DNA of 18,639 nt from JANXQE01 sp035651635 (GTDB lineage: Bacteria > Verrucomicrobiota > Verrucomicrobiia > Limisphaerales > UBA8199): assembly GCA_035651635.1 (NCBI GenBank), contig DASRFK010000300.1, forward strand, positions 1 through 18,639, read 5' to 3'. Every line of letters begins with the position of its first letter. The first letter of the stretch is position 1. This document shows, piece by piece, positions 1 to 10,000 of the stretch. Made by a program: the position numbers and the translations under genes. The notes below the pieces were generated by a model. That model saw only the letters and a list, made by a program, of their open reading frames with translations. It ran no database searches and was not told where the DNA came from.

Positions 1-1
1 C

Positions 2-484
2 ACCCGGCCCGACTCAATCTCCGGCCTGGGTGAAGTTGAGTCTTCCCGCATGGTCAGCCACATCCTGGCTGAGGACATCACCTGGACACCCTGGTCGCGC
101 CTGTATCTGCAAACCGGCTTTAACTATGTCTGGAGCAAGACCAAAACACCGGCTTCAGATTACACGCAGGCGATTCTCAACGCCCAAAATAATTATTGGA
201 CTCTGAGTTTCTCGACCGGGCTGGTGCTCGACGATAAAACCGACTTGAACGTCAGCTATTTCTATTACCTGGCCGACAATTATCAGGACAATTCGGCCGC
301 AGGGCTGCCGCTGGGAGCCGGTGCGGAGGAGCATGGTGTCAATGCCACCCTCACACGCCGGCTTACCAAGCACCTGCGTCTGTCAGTGCGTTACGGTTAC
401 TACACCTATAACGATGATACGTTCGGGGGCAATCAGGATTTCCACGCCCACGTCATTTACACCTGCTTACGCTACCGATTCTGA
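2..484 (+). CDS. Outer-membrane beta-barrel protein, C-terminal part (5' end outside window)
   Basis: The frame is open from the left edge (first full codon at base 2) to TGA at 482-484, giving about 160 visible residues, so the start lies outside the window. The sequence alternates polar and hydrophobic or aromatic residues in short stretches (for example LYLQTGFNYVWS, WTLSFSTGLVL, LNVSYFYYLADN, LRLSVRYGYYTY), separated by short Asp/Asn/Gly-rich turns. That is the pattern of transmembrane beta-strands. It ends in Tyr-Arg-Phe; a terminal aromatic residue is the usual signal for assembly of outer-membrane barrels by the BAM machinery. The family cannot be named from this fragment: it could be a porin, an MtrB/PioB-like barrel or another large barrel. 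The conspicuous palindromes just downstream may end or stabilise its transcript, but there is no T-tract typical of an intrinsic terminator. Confidence 0.75.
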   Translation, partial: TRPDSISGLGEVESSRMVSHILAEDITWTPWSRLYLQTGFNYVWSKTKTPASDYTQAILNAQNNYWTLSFSTGLVLDDKTDLNVSYFYYLADNYQDNSAAGLPLGAGAEEHGVNATLTRRLTKHLRLSVRYGYYTYNDDTFGGNQDFHAHVIYTCLRYRF

Positions 485-493
485 AATGGTAGC

Positions 494-512
494 GACGGCG
501 CGCTGCGCCGTC
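494..512. repeat. Perfect 8-bp-stem palindrome just after the barrel gene
   Basis: GACGGCGC, loop GCT, GCGCCGTC forms a perfect 8-bp stem with a 3-base loop, starting 10 bases after the stop codon of the barrel gene. It is GC-rich and is not followed by a T-run, so it is a poor intrinsic terminator, but it could protect the mRNA 3' end. It may be one unit of a dispersed palindromic repeat, because the same gene-free stretch holds several other palindromes. Its copy number in the genome cannot be judged here. Confidence 0.7.
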
Positions 513-586
513 CGCGCCGCCCCTGCGGCACTACATTGCCCAGTCGCCGCATTGACTTATCGGTCATCAGGGATGCACTTTAGGTC

Positions 587-643
587 GTAGCGCAGGCTTT
601 CCAGTCTGCTGGAACGCGGCTGGAACGCAGACTTTTAGTCTGC
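587..643 (+). repeat. Palindromic repeat unit, forward copy of an inverted pair
   Basis: The unit begins GTAGCGCAGG and holds two small palindromes: 592-609 (GCAGGC...GTCTGC, one G-T wobble) and 627-643 (GCAGAC, loop TTTTA, GTCTGC, perfect). The reverse complement of 688-733 follows the same plan (GTAACGCAGG..., then CGCAGACTTTCAGTCTGC). The two copies therefore form an inverted doublet around a spacer of about 44 bases. No open frame across this stretch resembles a protein. Confidence 0.7.
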
Positions 644-687
644 AAAGCGTGCGCGGAACTCGGACGGCCCATTGTTTTTGTCACGAG

Positions 688-733
688 GCAGACTGAAAGT
701 CTGCGGTACAGCAGGCGAGGACGCCTGCGTTAC
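688..733 (-). repeat. Palindromic repeat unit, reverse copy of the inverted pair
   Basis: It contains the palindromes 688-704 (GCAGAC, loop TGAAA, GTCTGC) and 711-728 (GCAGGCG, loop AGGA, CGCCTGC) and ends GCGTTAC. Read on the minus strand it lines up with 587-643, with indels between the two small stems. The loops and stems differ between copies while pairing is kept, as expected of a repeat family selected for structure. Together with 494-512 and 587-643 this accounts for most of the gene-free stretch 485-797. The remaining bases (734-797) must hold the promoter of the downstream GH5 gene, but no clear -35/-10 pair or strong Shine-Dalgarno was seen. Confidence 0.7.
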
Positions 734-797
734 GAGCAGCGGGGACATGGCAGCGCGATCTCCCTGCCGGTCTGAACGCTGATAGAATTGTCGGACT

Positions 798-1946
798 ATG
801 AATCGTCGTAACTTTATCAAATCGACCCTGCTGTCCAGCGCAGGAATAAGCCTGAGTTGCGCCCTATCATCTAGTGCCGCTGAAGAACCGCCACCAGGTG
901 TAAACCCTTTGCCCAGATGGCGTGGATTTAATCTCACCGATTTTAATTCCCCAAACCCTTCGTCCGGCCGACGGGGCACCACCGACGATGACTTTAAATG
1001 GATGGTGGACTGGGGCTTTGATTTCATCCGACTTCCAATGGCCTACCCGAGGTACGTCGAGTTTGATCGCTCGCAGCACATTCAACCGGCGGAGATTTAC
1101 AAGATAAACGAGGCGGAAGTTGGCCGGATCGAAAGCTTCGTACGCAAAGCGCAAGAGTTCGGTTTGCACGTAAGCCTGAATCTTCACCGCGCTCCCGGTT
1201 ACTGCATTAATGCCGGCTTTTACGAACCTTATGATTTGTGGAAATCAAAGGAGGCCCAAGAGGCCTTTGCTTTCCATTGGGGAATGTGGGCTAAACGATT
1301 TAAAGACGTTTCGCCAACCAAACTGAGCTTTGATTTGCTGAATGAGCCCTGCATGCGTTCGGACCTGAATGATCAACACTCAAAAGGCAGCCCGATCCCA
1401 GGCGAGCTTTACCGCGCTGTTGCCAAAGGTGCCGTCGATGCCATTCGCGACGCCAATCCTGACCGGCTCATTATCGCCGATGGCAATAATGTCGGCAGTA
1501 ACGTCACTCCCGAACTCAAGGATTTGCACATCGCCCAGAGCTGCCGTGGCTATTTCCCGGGCTACATTTCGCACTACAAAGCTCCCTGGGCTAACAAAGA
1601 TCCCGAGCGCTGTCCGACGCCGGTCTGGCCCGGGACGATGAACGGCGAGCAGTTCGGTAAATCGCGCCTGGAAACCTATTACCGGCCCTGGATCGAGTTG
1701 GCTCGGAGCGGAGTCGGTGTGCACTGCGGCGAATGCGGGTGCTGGAACAAAACCCCCCACGCGGTCTTCCTCGCCTGGTTTGGCGACGTGCTGGACATTC
1801 TTACCACCAATAAAATCGGCTATGCGCTGTGGAATTTCCGAGGCGACTTCGGGCTCCTCGATTCCCGCCGGGAAGATGTGGAGTACCAGGACTGGTACGG
1901 GCACAAGCTGGACAGCAAGTTACTGGACCTGCTGAAGAAGCACTAA
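798..1946 (+). CDS. Tat-exported GH5-type cellulase-like glycoside hydrolase
   Basis: This 382-residue protein is probably a retaining beta-glycanase of family GH5 acting outside the cytoplasm. The N-terminus has a twin-arginine motif (NRRNFIK, residues 2-8) and a hydrophobic stretch to about residue 28, suggesting Tat export of a folded enzyme. The catalytic (beta/alpha)8 domain runs from about WRGFNL (41-46) to the C-terminus. The GH5 landmarks are NLHRAPGY (128-135), the acid/base in LNEP (Asn182-Glu183-Pro184), the nucleophile Glu312 in HCGECG, and Trp345 in ALWNF near the end of the barrel. Several Cys residues surround the nucleophile (310, 313, 315), which is notable and could mean disulfides. 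The ATG at 798 is chosen because it places the Tat signal exactly at the N-terminus; there is no strong Shine-Dalgarno. The substrate (cellulose, mannan, xyloglucan or other) cannot be read from the sequence. The PHP-type hydrolase gene follows on the same strand. Confidence 0.88.
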   Translation: MNRRNFIKSTLLSSAGISLSCALSSSAAEEPPPGVNPLPRWRGFNLTDFNSPNPSSGRRGTTDDDFKWMVDWGFDFIRLPMAYPRYVEFDRSQHIQPAEIYKINEAEVGRIESFVRKAQEFGLHVSLNLHRAPGYCINAGFYEPYDLWKSKEAQEAFAFHWGMWAKRFKDVSPTKLSFDLLNEPCMRSDLNDQHSKGSPIPGELYRAVAKGAVDAIRDANPDRLIIADGNNVGSNVTPELKDLHIAQSCRGYFPGYISHYKAPWANKDPERCPTPVWPGTMNGEQFGKSRLETYYRPWIELARSGVGVHCGECGCWNKTPHAVFLAWFGDVLDILTTNKIGYALWNFRGDFGLLDSRREDVEYQDWYGHKLDSKLLDLLKKH

Positions 1947-2082
1947 GGCCTGGCCAGCCTGGTGCACGAAAGGCGGGGGCAGGGAGATGGCAAGTGCAAC
2001 GCATTCGAGCCTGATACCGACGGAAGAGCTACGCTTGCCGCTTTTAACTGACAGCTCACACCGATTGCCCCATCGTGTCGTT

Positions 2083-3885
2083 ATGAAACTTTGGGGCGTA
2101 ATATTCGCATGGCTCTGCACGGCGCAAGCGATCCTGGCACAAGACGCCACCTTGTGCGGCTTCGTCACGGAGGCGCAGAGCGGTGCTCTGGCTCCCTGCA
2201 CCGTTGAGATCACTGACTCCAACGGGAGACTGGTCCTTGAAAACGACTCGTTCAGAGCGGGTTTCCGCTGCTCCGGTGTATTCACGAAGCAGCTGCCACC
2301 GGGGCACACACGCATCCGTGTCACGCACGGCTTTGAAACCCAACGCGCGGAAAAGGAACTGGATCTCGTGGAGGGACATTCAAGCGAGGTGAGGTTCGTT
2401 TTGCACCGCACGGTCGATCTCCGCAGCAAGGGCTGGTATGCCGGCGATAGCCACGTGCACATGCTGCACGGGGAGAGGACCCTGCCGGTCTCCTTTGAGT
2501 TTGTGGCAGAAACCGCTCGGGCGGAGGATTTGCAGTACCTTTCTCTGGCGCAAGCCTGGCAAATCCAGAATCCGGCACCGGAGTTCCTCGCGGCTGAGCT
2601 GGACTCGCGCTCGCGGACAAACTGCCTTTTGACCTGGAACCTTGAGGCACCTAAAAACTATTACCAAGGCGATGCCGGGCGCTGTCTGGGACATTGCTGG
2701 AATATGGGCATGCGCGGACGAACCCGTGAGGGGGCGGATGTCATCGAAGTGCTCCTGGCCGCGAGCGCGTGGGATTACGAATCCGCCAAGCCGACCTTCG
2801 CCAACTTCGAGTCCCATAGCCTAATCCATGAACAAGCCGGCGTGGTGTTCTATACACATCCGGCGCGTTGGTGGATGGGGGCGTGGGGCGGGCAAGGCGG
2901 CTATCCAAAAAAGGACCGGATGCGCATCTCCAACATGGCTGTGGAATTGCCTTTGGACACCGTCTTGGGACCGACCTTCGACGGGTTGGACCTGATCACG
3001 GGACCTGGGGAGTTCGAGGCTAACGACAAGGCGTTCCGCATCTGGTCCATGCTCTTGGACCACGGCTATCGTCTGGCTGCCACCGGCTCGTCCGATGCTT
3101 GTTTCGATCGTTCCGGTGGCGCAGTCCCGGGCATCCCGCGCACCTATTCCTACGTTCCCCAGGGTTTTTCCCTGCAAAAGGTCACGCGCGCCACTGCAGC
3201 AGGGCATACTTTCGTAACGACGGGTCCTCTATTGCTCGCGACGGTCGATGCCCGCCCGCCGGGCTCCGAGTTCAAAACGGGACAAGGCGACCATGTCCTG
3301 GCCATCGAAGCGTGGGCCTCGGGAGAAGACCCGCGAGGATTGGCGCGGCTGCAAGTCCTGCGCAACGGCCAGCTCTTTCGGCAGTGGGAATGGCCGGACA
3401 ACCCTGGGTTTGTCCGAACTAATTTCACCTTTCGCGAACAAGAACGCTGCTGGTACTGCGTCCGAGTTTGGGGTTGTGATGCCACTAAACAGAGAGCAAT
3501 TACCGGCGCCTTTTATTTCGGGTCTTATCAACCACCGGAGCCCGTCATCGCACAAGTCCATGCCCGGCTCGTGGACGCACGCTCAGGAGCTCGGCTCAAA
3601 GGATCGCTTACTGAATTGAGCTACTCTGGCACCCTTCCGCGCGTCGGCAAACGGCATGGTCTGCAGGACGGTGAGGCAAATCTGCGCATTCCGGGAACGC
3701 GCCGGCTCCGCGCCGAAGCGGCGGGCTATCGCTCCTTAGTGCTTAGCCCAGTCCTGGATAATCCACAACTCATGACCCAGATCACCGGGTTGTCAGATTC
3801 GGACCTTTTAGAATGGGCTACGTACGAGCGGACCCGGCGAGAATTTTCGAACATCGAACTTGAATTCCGGCTTGAGGCGCAATGA
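2083..3885 (+). CDS. Secreted PHP-domain metallohydrolase, CehA/McbA type
   Basis: This is a predicted secreted metal-dependent hydrolase of 600 residues. The frame is open from an ATG at 1987, but 2083 is preferred because it starts a normal signal peptide (MKLWGVIFAWLCTAQAILAQ); starting at 1987 would bury that signal behind 32 residues. After the signal comes a beta-sandwich region resembling carboxypeptidase-regulatory/Ig-like domains (about 21-100). A PHP-like metal-binding domain follows, with GDSHVH (121-126), YTHPARW (257-263) and GSSDAC (335-340) supplying the usual His and Asp ligands. A second small beta domain ends the protein (about 487-600). CehA/McbA is a broad family named after carbamate-pesticide hydrolases; most members, probably this one, act on unknown phosphoester-, ester- or amide-type substrates. 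The gene lies 136 bases after the GH5 gene on the same strand, so co-transcription is possible. It converges with putA, leaving only 42 bases between the two stop codons. Confidence 0.82.
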   Translation: MKLWGVIFAWLCTAQAILAQDATLCGFVTEAQSGALAPCTVEITDSNGRLVLENDSFRAGFRCSGVFTKQLPPGHTRIRVTHGFETQRAEKELDLVEGHSSEVRFVLHRTVDLRSKGWYAGDSHVHMLHGERTLPVSFEFVAETARAEDLQYLSLAQAWQIQNPAPEFLAAELDSRSRTNCLLTWNLEAPKNYYQGDAGRCLGHCWNMGMRGRTREGADVIEVLLAASAWDYESAKPTFANFESHSLIHEQAGVVFYTHPARWWMGAWGGQGGYPKKDRMRISNMAVELPLDTVLGPTFDGLDLITGPGEFEANDKAFRIWSMLLDHGYRLAATGSSDACFDRSGGAVPGIPRTYSYVPQGFSLQKVTRATAAGHTFVTTGPLLLATVDARPPGSEFKTGQGDHVLAIEAWASGEDPRGLARLQVLRNGQLFRQWEWPDNPGFVRTNFTFREQERCWYCVRVWGCDATKQRAITGAFYFGSYQPPEPVIAQVHARLVDARSGARLKGSLTELSYSGTLPRVGKRHGLQDGEANLRIPGTRRLRAEAAGYRSLVLSPVLDNPQLMTQITGLSDSDLLEWATYERTRREFSNIELEFRLEAQ

Positions 3886-3927
3886 GCTTGCTGTTTCATT
3901 CCGGACGCAACCCTTCCTTCCTCGTTC

Positions 3928-6900
3928 CTATTCGTCGACCGGCGCAAAGCCACGGCGCAGGCAATTCTCGGTAATCACTCGCGGGAGCAAAAAGTTCTGC
4001 AAATACTCCCTACCGCCGGCCTTGGTCCCGCCGCCCGACATTCTGAAGCCGCCAAACGGCTGCCTTTCCACGATTGCGCCGGTGATGGGCCGGTTGATGT
4101 ACAAATTACCGCAGACCAGTTCGGCTTTAACCCGTGCAATATTTTCCGGACTGCGCGAGTAACAGCCGCCGGTTAAGGCAAACTCGCTGTCGTTGGCCAG
4201 GCTCAATGCTTCGTCAAAATCCTTTGCTTTGGTGACGGCCAGGACGGGACCAAAAATTTCTTCACGAAACAACCGGCTGTTCGGCGGGACATCCGTAAAG
4301 ATGATTGGGGGAACATAGACCGCGCTCGAATCCTGGGGCACGGTGCCCTGCCAGGCGAGGGTGGCTTCCTTCTTTCCGGCCTCGATTACCGAGAGAATCC
4401 GTTGCTGCGCCTCCCGGCTGATCACCGGACCGACCATGGTTCCCGGCTCCTGCGCTGGGCCGACGCGCATTGAACTCGCCGCGGCGATCAACCGAGCGAG
4501 GAATTTTTCATAATTCTCCTGCAACACGATCAGGCGCGAAAGCGCGCTGCATTTTTGGCCCTGGTAGCCAAAGGCGGAGTGAATGCAGCCGACCACCGCT
4601 TCATCCAGGTCGGCATCGTTATCCACGATCAGGCAGTTCTTGCCGCCCATCTCGCACACCACTTTTTTGAGATCTCTTTGGCCCGGCTGCGTCCGGCCTG
4701 CGCTCTCCCAGATTCTAAGCCCGACTTCTTTCGATCCGGTGAAGGCAATGAAATCGATGTGCGGATGAGCAACCAAATGTGCGCCCACTGTTCCACCCGG
4801 GCCGGTCAACAGATTGACCACGCCGGGAGGAAGCCCCGCCTCCAGGCACAGGTTCATCAGCCGCGCCCCAATTACCGGCGTTTGGTCGGATGGCTTGATG
4901 ATAACCGCGTTTCCGGCGACCACTGCCGCTGTGGTCATGCCCGTGAGAATGGCCAGGGGAAAATTCCATGGGGCGATGACGATCCCGACTCCGCGCGGCA
5001 ACCAATGTTGGAAGTTGCTTTCCCCGGCAACTGTCTGTGTGCGTCTTGGCTGGCCCAGCTCGCGCATGACCTGCGCATAAAAATTGCAAAAATCGATCGC
5101 CTCGGCCACGTCCGCATCCGCTTCGCTCCAGTTCTTGCCGGCTTCGAGAATCTCCAGCGCGCATAACTGGGCTTTGTCGCGGCGCATCAGCTGGGCGATT
5201 TTCTCGAGATGACCTGCGCGTTCGTCGGAGGTCACGCGTGCCCATTTCGGTTGTGCGGCTCGCGCGGCGGCCAAGGCATCATCGGCCTGCTTCACCTCGG
5301 CCTGGGCGGCGTAGCCAATCACCTCATTCTGATTTGCGGGATTGAGCGAGGGCAGCCATTCGTGAGTGGACACCGGTTTATTATTGATGACCAGCGGATG
5401 GCGTTCTCCGAAATTCTCCCGAAGATTCTGAATGGCCTGGCTAATCCGTTCTCGCGCCTTTGTGATTGTAAAGTCAGTCAGCGGCTCGTTTCGGAAGCCT
5501 CGGTAAGCCTCATCTTCGATGGGCTGAGGCGTGGCCGGAATTAATTCGATCGGATTCCGGAGCAACTCCTCGCGCGCGGCGCCTTTGGCAAACTTGTTTG
5601 CCAAAAAGCCTTCGTTCGAGGTGTTTTCCAACAAACGACGGACGAGGTAAGCCATCCCGGGCAAGAGTTCGCCAACCGGACAGTACTCCCTTAATCGGCA
5701 ACCGGACTGGAGCACCGCGGCTTTAATCGAGTCGGCCATCCCATAAAGCATCTGAAATTCAAAAGCCCGCAAGTCGATTCCCAAGCGTTCGGCCTGAGCC
5801 AGCACATGGGCGATGCTACGGACGTTGTGTGTGGCAAAGGCTGCATCAAGGACTTGGTTATTTTGAAGCAGGATTAAGGATAACCTTTCGAAGTTGGCGT
5901 CGGTCTCCGCTTTGTGCGCGAAGACCGGGATGGGCCAGTGTCGTTGCTGAGCGATGACGGTCTCATAATCCCAATAGGCTCCTTTAACCAGGCGCACGGT
6001 GATCCGGCGCTGTTTTGTTTTGGACCAATCGAGAATCCGGCGCAAGTCCGGTTCGGAATCCCGCAAGTATGCCTGCATGGCCAGGCCGCACGCGGGCCCG
6101 GTTGCAAACTCCTGTTCCTGGAAAATCGACGTGAAGGTCTCGAGAGTAACGGCCTTCAGCGCATAACTCTCCATGTCAAAGTTGACCAAAGCGTTCAGTT
6201 CCCTGGCGCGCCGCAAAATCGGCCGCAGCCGCTCGGAGATCTTAGCGACCGCCGTGGCGGGATCACTCGGGTGAATCTGCGAGTATAATGCGGAAAGCTT
6301 TACGGATACGTTGAGCGCGGGCAGCGGCCCTTGCGGGGTCTGATTGCTTGCACAGGAGTGTTTCCAAGCGGGGAGTTCGCGCCCCAGCAGGTTCAATAGC
6401 TCCAGGTACCGCTGGGCATACTGATCGGCTTCGGTCTCGCTTACCACCGCTTCGCCCAGCACATCCACGGTAAAGGCAATGTCCTGATCGTTCAATTTTC
6501 TCAGGATCTGCAGAATCTCCTTTGGTTCGTCGCCGAGCATGAACTGCCGGGCCATGCTGCTGACTTGGGATTTGATCCCCGAACCGAATAACCAGGAAGC
6601 GCCGCCGGCGGCTTTCAGGCCCAGGCGCAGGGCAGGGGAGAGATTCACGCGGTCGTCGCCCAGGTACTCGTTCAGATGACGCGAGATCTCCGACGAGGAG
6701 GTCAGCATTGGCAGCACGTCTACGAACCTGAACAGTTGGGTTTTAAACTGTTCGTCGCGCATGGCCCATTCCATCAGGCTCCCATAAAAGCCCTTTTTGC
6801 TGAATAACGTCGGGGCTTCGGCTGAGTCGATGGAGGAGAAAAGCTTGTCCCCCCAGCTCCGGACGGAGCTGTTCACATCCGGTTCAGAGGCGGCTCTTTC

Positions 6901-6933
6901 CTTTGAAGCGACCGTGAGAGGCGAAGTGCTCAC
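3928..6933 (-). CDS. putA: Bifunctional proline dehydrogenase / L-glutamate gamma-semialdehyde dehydrogenase
   Basis: This enzyme oxidises proline to glutamate in two steps, an FAD-dependent proline dehydrogenase and an NAD-dependent aldehyde dehydrogenase. At 1001 residues it matches the minimal PutA class, without the N-terminal ribbon-helix-helix DNA-binding domain of enteric PutA, so it should not regulate its own gene. The proline dehydrogenase half (about 140-470) shows NVSVKLSALY (208-217), RLVKGAYWDYE (314-324), ATHNVRS (367-373) and REYCPVGELLPGMAYLVRRL (415-434). The aldehyde dehydrogenase half (about 510-990) shows PWNFP (655-659), IIKPSDQTP (678-686), FTGSKEVG (731-738), Glu761 in EMGGKN, catalytic Cys795 in GQKCSA and a late FGGFRMSG-type motif. 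The start codon is GTG (6931-6933) with no good Shine-Dalgarno nearby. It sits 115 bases downstream of the glycosidase operon on the same strand. Whether it has its own promoter is unclear. Confidence 0.95.
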   Translation of the reverse strand: MSTSPLTVASKERAASEPDVNSSVRSWGDKLFSSIDSAEAPTLFSKKGFYGSLMEWAMRDEQFKTQLFRFVDVLPMLTSSSEISRHLNEYLGDDRVNLSPALRLGLKAAGGASWLFGSGIKSQVSSMARQFMLGDEPKEILQILRKLNDQDIAFTVDVLGEAVVSETEADQYAQRYLELLNLLGRELPAWKHSCASNQTPQGPLPALNVSVKLSALYSQIHPSDPATAVAKISERLRPILRRARELNALVNFDMESYALKAVTLETFTSIFQEQEFATGPACGLAMQAYLRDSEPDLRRILDWSKTKQRRITVRLVKGAYWDYETVIAQQRHWPIPVFAHKAETDANFERLSLILLQNNQVLDAAFATHNVRSIAHVLAQAERLGIDLRAFEFQMLYGMADSIKAAVLQSGCRLREYCPVGELLPGMAYLVRRLLENTSNEGFLANKFAKGAAREELLRNPIELIPATPQPIEDEAYRGFRNEPLTDFTITKARERISQAIQNLRENFGERHPLVINNKPVSTHEWLPSLNPANQNEVIGYAAQAEVKQADDALAAARAAQPKWARVTSDERAGHLEKIAQLMRRDKAQLCALEILEAGKNWSEADADVAEAIDFCNFYAQVMRELGQPRRTQTVAGESNFQHWLPRGVGIVIAPWNFPLAILTGMTTAAVVAGNAVIIKPSDQTPVIGARLMNLCLEAGLPPGVVNLLTGPGGTVGAHLVAHPHIDFIAFTGSKEVGLRIWESAGRTQPGQRDLKKVVCEMGGKNCLIVDNDADLDEAVVGCIHSAFGYQGQKCSALSRLIVLQENYEKFLARLIAAASSMRVGPAQEPGTMVGPVISREAQQRILSVIEAGKKEATLAWQGTVPQDSSAVYVPPIIFTDVPPNSRLFREEIFGPVLAVTKAKDFDEALSLANDSEFALTGGCYSRSPENIARVKAELVCGNLYINRPITGAIVERQPFGGFRMSGGGTKAGGREYLQNFLLPRVITENCLRRGFAPVDE

Positions 6934-7048
6934 AAGGCAAAGTTACTCGATCTGCCTCCCAGAGCAAGGCGGGTGGGGACGCGGATAGCTGCAAAGGAAA
7001 GAACCTGCCTGCACAGCATCTCCGGATTTGCCGCCTGCTTCGAAACGG

Positions 7049-10000
7049 CTAGTAAGTAATCGCTACGGTTGCGGGGCCGATATTCGCCGGCAGATGAACC
7101 CAGTCCGCTTCAAAGTCGCTCCAAGGCTTTGCATTGACGGTAACGGATCGTATGCGCCGTTGTTCCGGCACCCTGAAGCGCAGGCGAATCTGGCTGGGAG
7201 GATTGCGCGAGGGGGGCTCGAGCAGACACGAAATGTTGTGGTCACCGCCGCTATAAACCAGGGTCATTGGGCCGAAGTAGGTGTGGGCGTTTTTCAAACC
7301 GCACTTCTGGCCGGTCTTGAGCCAATCTCTGGGCACAGCTTGCCCCAAGACTAATTCCTTGCCTTCTTCCCGGACAAAAATTTGCCGCAGCCAGCCGCAG
7401 GCGTTGGATTCGTCCGAACTTTTGAAGTGGTCGCCGCGCCAATCGCCCATTTCCGGCAGGGCATGCTCGGTATTCATATGCACATCCGGGAAATGGCTTA
7501 CCGCAATGGCGTTGAACATCGCTCGCAGCGCGTTTTTCGTGTCATCGCGGCGCAGGTACGGCTCGACATCGAGCAACAGGCAGGCTTGCATCGACATCCC
7601 GCCGCGGCCGAACCAGTACTGATCGAAATCGTCGAGCGTGTACCCGTATTGCGTCGACAGGAAGAGGTTGTCCTCGTAATCCTTCAGAATCCACTCGGTT
7701 TGGGGTGAGCGGCAGTCGAGCGCCCCGGTGATCAAGAGGTGCATGGCTCCTTCAAGGGTTTCGCAAATCCAACCGAACGAGCGGCCGCGCCGTTGGACAT
7801 AAGAAGGAATTTGGGGAACGGCCGTGCCATCGCGCAAACGAACCACCGGCGAGCGGGCGGCGGCTTTTAGAAAATTCTCCAGCAGGTGTGTGTGATAGGA
7901 ATCCGCTTCGCGTCGTATGCGCCGCGCCTCTGGGTGACGCATTTGCTCCAGCGCCCACGCGGCCGAGTCCAAGCCCCGCCAAGTGTAGCAGTTGGTCGAC
8001 AGCCACGTCCACCAATCGCCAATATCTTCCAGGCTCCCGGCGGGCAGCAGACCGCGTTCGAGTTCGTTTCGTGAGGCGGTGCGTTTGGTTTCACGAATAA
8101 TCCAACCAGCTCCCGCCAAAATCCCCGGCGCGGCCGAGCGGAGCCACGCTTCATCCCGAGTGAACCGGTAATGTTCGCCCAGCATCCAAAGAATCCAGCC
8201 GTGATGCTGGTTGTAGCCGCCGGATTCATAACCCCCGGCTCCATACAGGACACCTTCCTGGGAAGCAAAGTCTCCCGGCAAAGCGACAGTGCCCTGGTAG
8301 TGGAGCCAGGCATCGAGGCATTCCTGCGCCTCGCGATGATAGCCGCGCCGATCCAGGTCGACGACCATCATACACGACTCATTCCCATAAGCGCCGTAAG
8401 AGAAGGAGCCGACCCGCGCAAATCGGCGCGAACTGTTCGGCTCCAGCTCGCAGTTAATCAGCAAGTGAGTGGCATCGGCTCGGAAGAAATTGTTTAAGAC
8501 CGGTTCGGGGCTCACGAGTTGTGTGCCTTCGTCCATCCGGCGGCGCCAATAGCCCGCCATCGCCGCTCGTTCCTTTTCGAAATCCAAACCGGCTAGCGCC
8601 TCCTGCTCGGCTTTGTTGGCGAGCACGAGGTATGGCAGTTTGACCCAGAGCGTTCTGGATTGCCCCGGAGCGAGGGTCCAGCTCCAGGAGAGTTTCCCGT
8701 CTTCCGTTTTGGCTTTCACATCCGCCAAAACCTGGCCGCGTACACGTTCTCCCGCCCAAAGCAATCCTCGATCGTCCAGTCGCAGCGGGTGAGTGGTTTC
8801 AGCAGCCGAGTAACTCAGGGGCAACGAGGCGGTTTGTTCGCTCGCCGACGTGTTCGTGAAATCCAAGCGCGCGAGAAAGACCGCCAAGGTATCCGCGGGG
8901 GGCACTGGCCCGTCTGATTTGGCCCCATTGAGTTCAGTGACGAAGGCCGTTTGAATTATCCGCAAACCGTTGGTCTCCCAGGTGGTTTCACAGATCGGCA
9001 AAGTGCCGTCCTGAAGATGACGCTCGCTCGGCTGGGGATACGAGCCGAAGGCGATCCGTACCGGTGCGTCTTCGAGTTTCAGACGCGGCGTATCCTGCCC
9101 GGGCCGGGCTTGCAGGTAATTGTCGTTCAGCCGAAACCGGACGGTGCCGTCGGCCTGAAGCAGGAATCGTTGCCGACCGCCGTCCAGGCCTAAAGGAAAA
9201 TAGATATGCGATTTCTTTGCCGGCATTCCATTCCAGGCGGATTGCCAGGTCTGTTCGGGCAGCTCCCGCACCCGGTCATAAAGGGTCTTTGCCTTGGCCG
9301 CTTCCTGTGCGGCGGCGACAGCTGCATAATCCCGGACATCGGATTCGGATAAGATCGCCACGCCCAGGGCCGGCAGGAAAAGTGGTCCGGTCTGGAGGTC
9401 GTCCGGCAGGAATGTGAAGACCTTCTCGCCCGTTCGCACGGTGATCAAGGTACGATCGAACGTGTTCGGGTCAGGGTTAACGGTGCAGCTGAAGGCGACC
9501 CGCGTGTGCCGGGCTTGGTTATCGTTGGTTTGGACGGCGCCGTTGAAGGCGGTAACCTCTGGCAAGGAAACGGGGCGCTCTTTCCAAACCAGGTTGGCGC
9601 GCCTGGTTTCAGTGGTCGAATCGGTGAAAGCCTCGATTTTGTCGATCGGCGGCAGTGTCCTCTTTGAAGTAATTCGAAGCTTGAGGGTGTACCGAAAGGC
9701 CGCGGAGTACTCTTTTATTTTCGGGAACTCCCGGGCGTTAACCGGGCGGAACGTGAAAGTGAGGGCCGGACCGTTACTGGTGGCCTCGGCGTCAGCCGCG
9801 CGCCAGCCTCCGCGATACCAGTTGCCCAGTTCCATCCAACCAACATCTCCGCCGCCGGGGACACGGTCTTTGGGCAAGTGCTGTTCGGGCCAGTGGCTGC
9901 CCCAATATTCCAAATGCACTTGATCCGGCGCCGGCGCTCGGCCGGTGAATCGCACGACGACTTGATGGATCTCGCGCGGGTCGTCCCAAATGAGTCCATT

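Noticed and set aside
494..512. Rho-independent terminator for the barrel gene
   Set aside because: The stem is perfect, but no T-run follows it, so it is reported as a palindrome only.
587..733. CRISPR array
   Set aside because: There are only two diverged units in inverted orientation with internal palindromes and no regular direct repeats or equal spacers, and no cas genes.
635..1027. 130-codon minus-strand frame covering the palindromic stretch and the start of the GH5 gene
   Set aside because: It is antisense to the Tat signal of GH5 and partly made of repeat sequence; there is no protein-like domain.
1987..2082. N-terminal extension of the PHP protein from the ATG at 1987
   Set aside because: It would place 32 non-signal residues ahead of a well-formed signal peptide that starts at the in-frame ATG at 2083.
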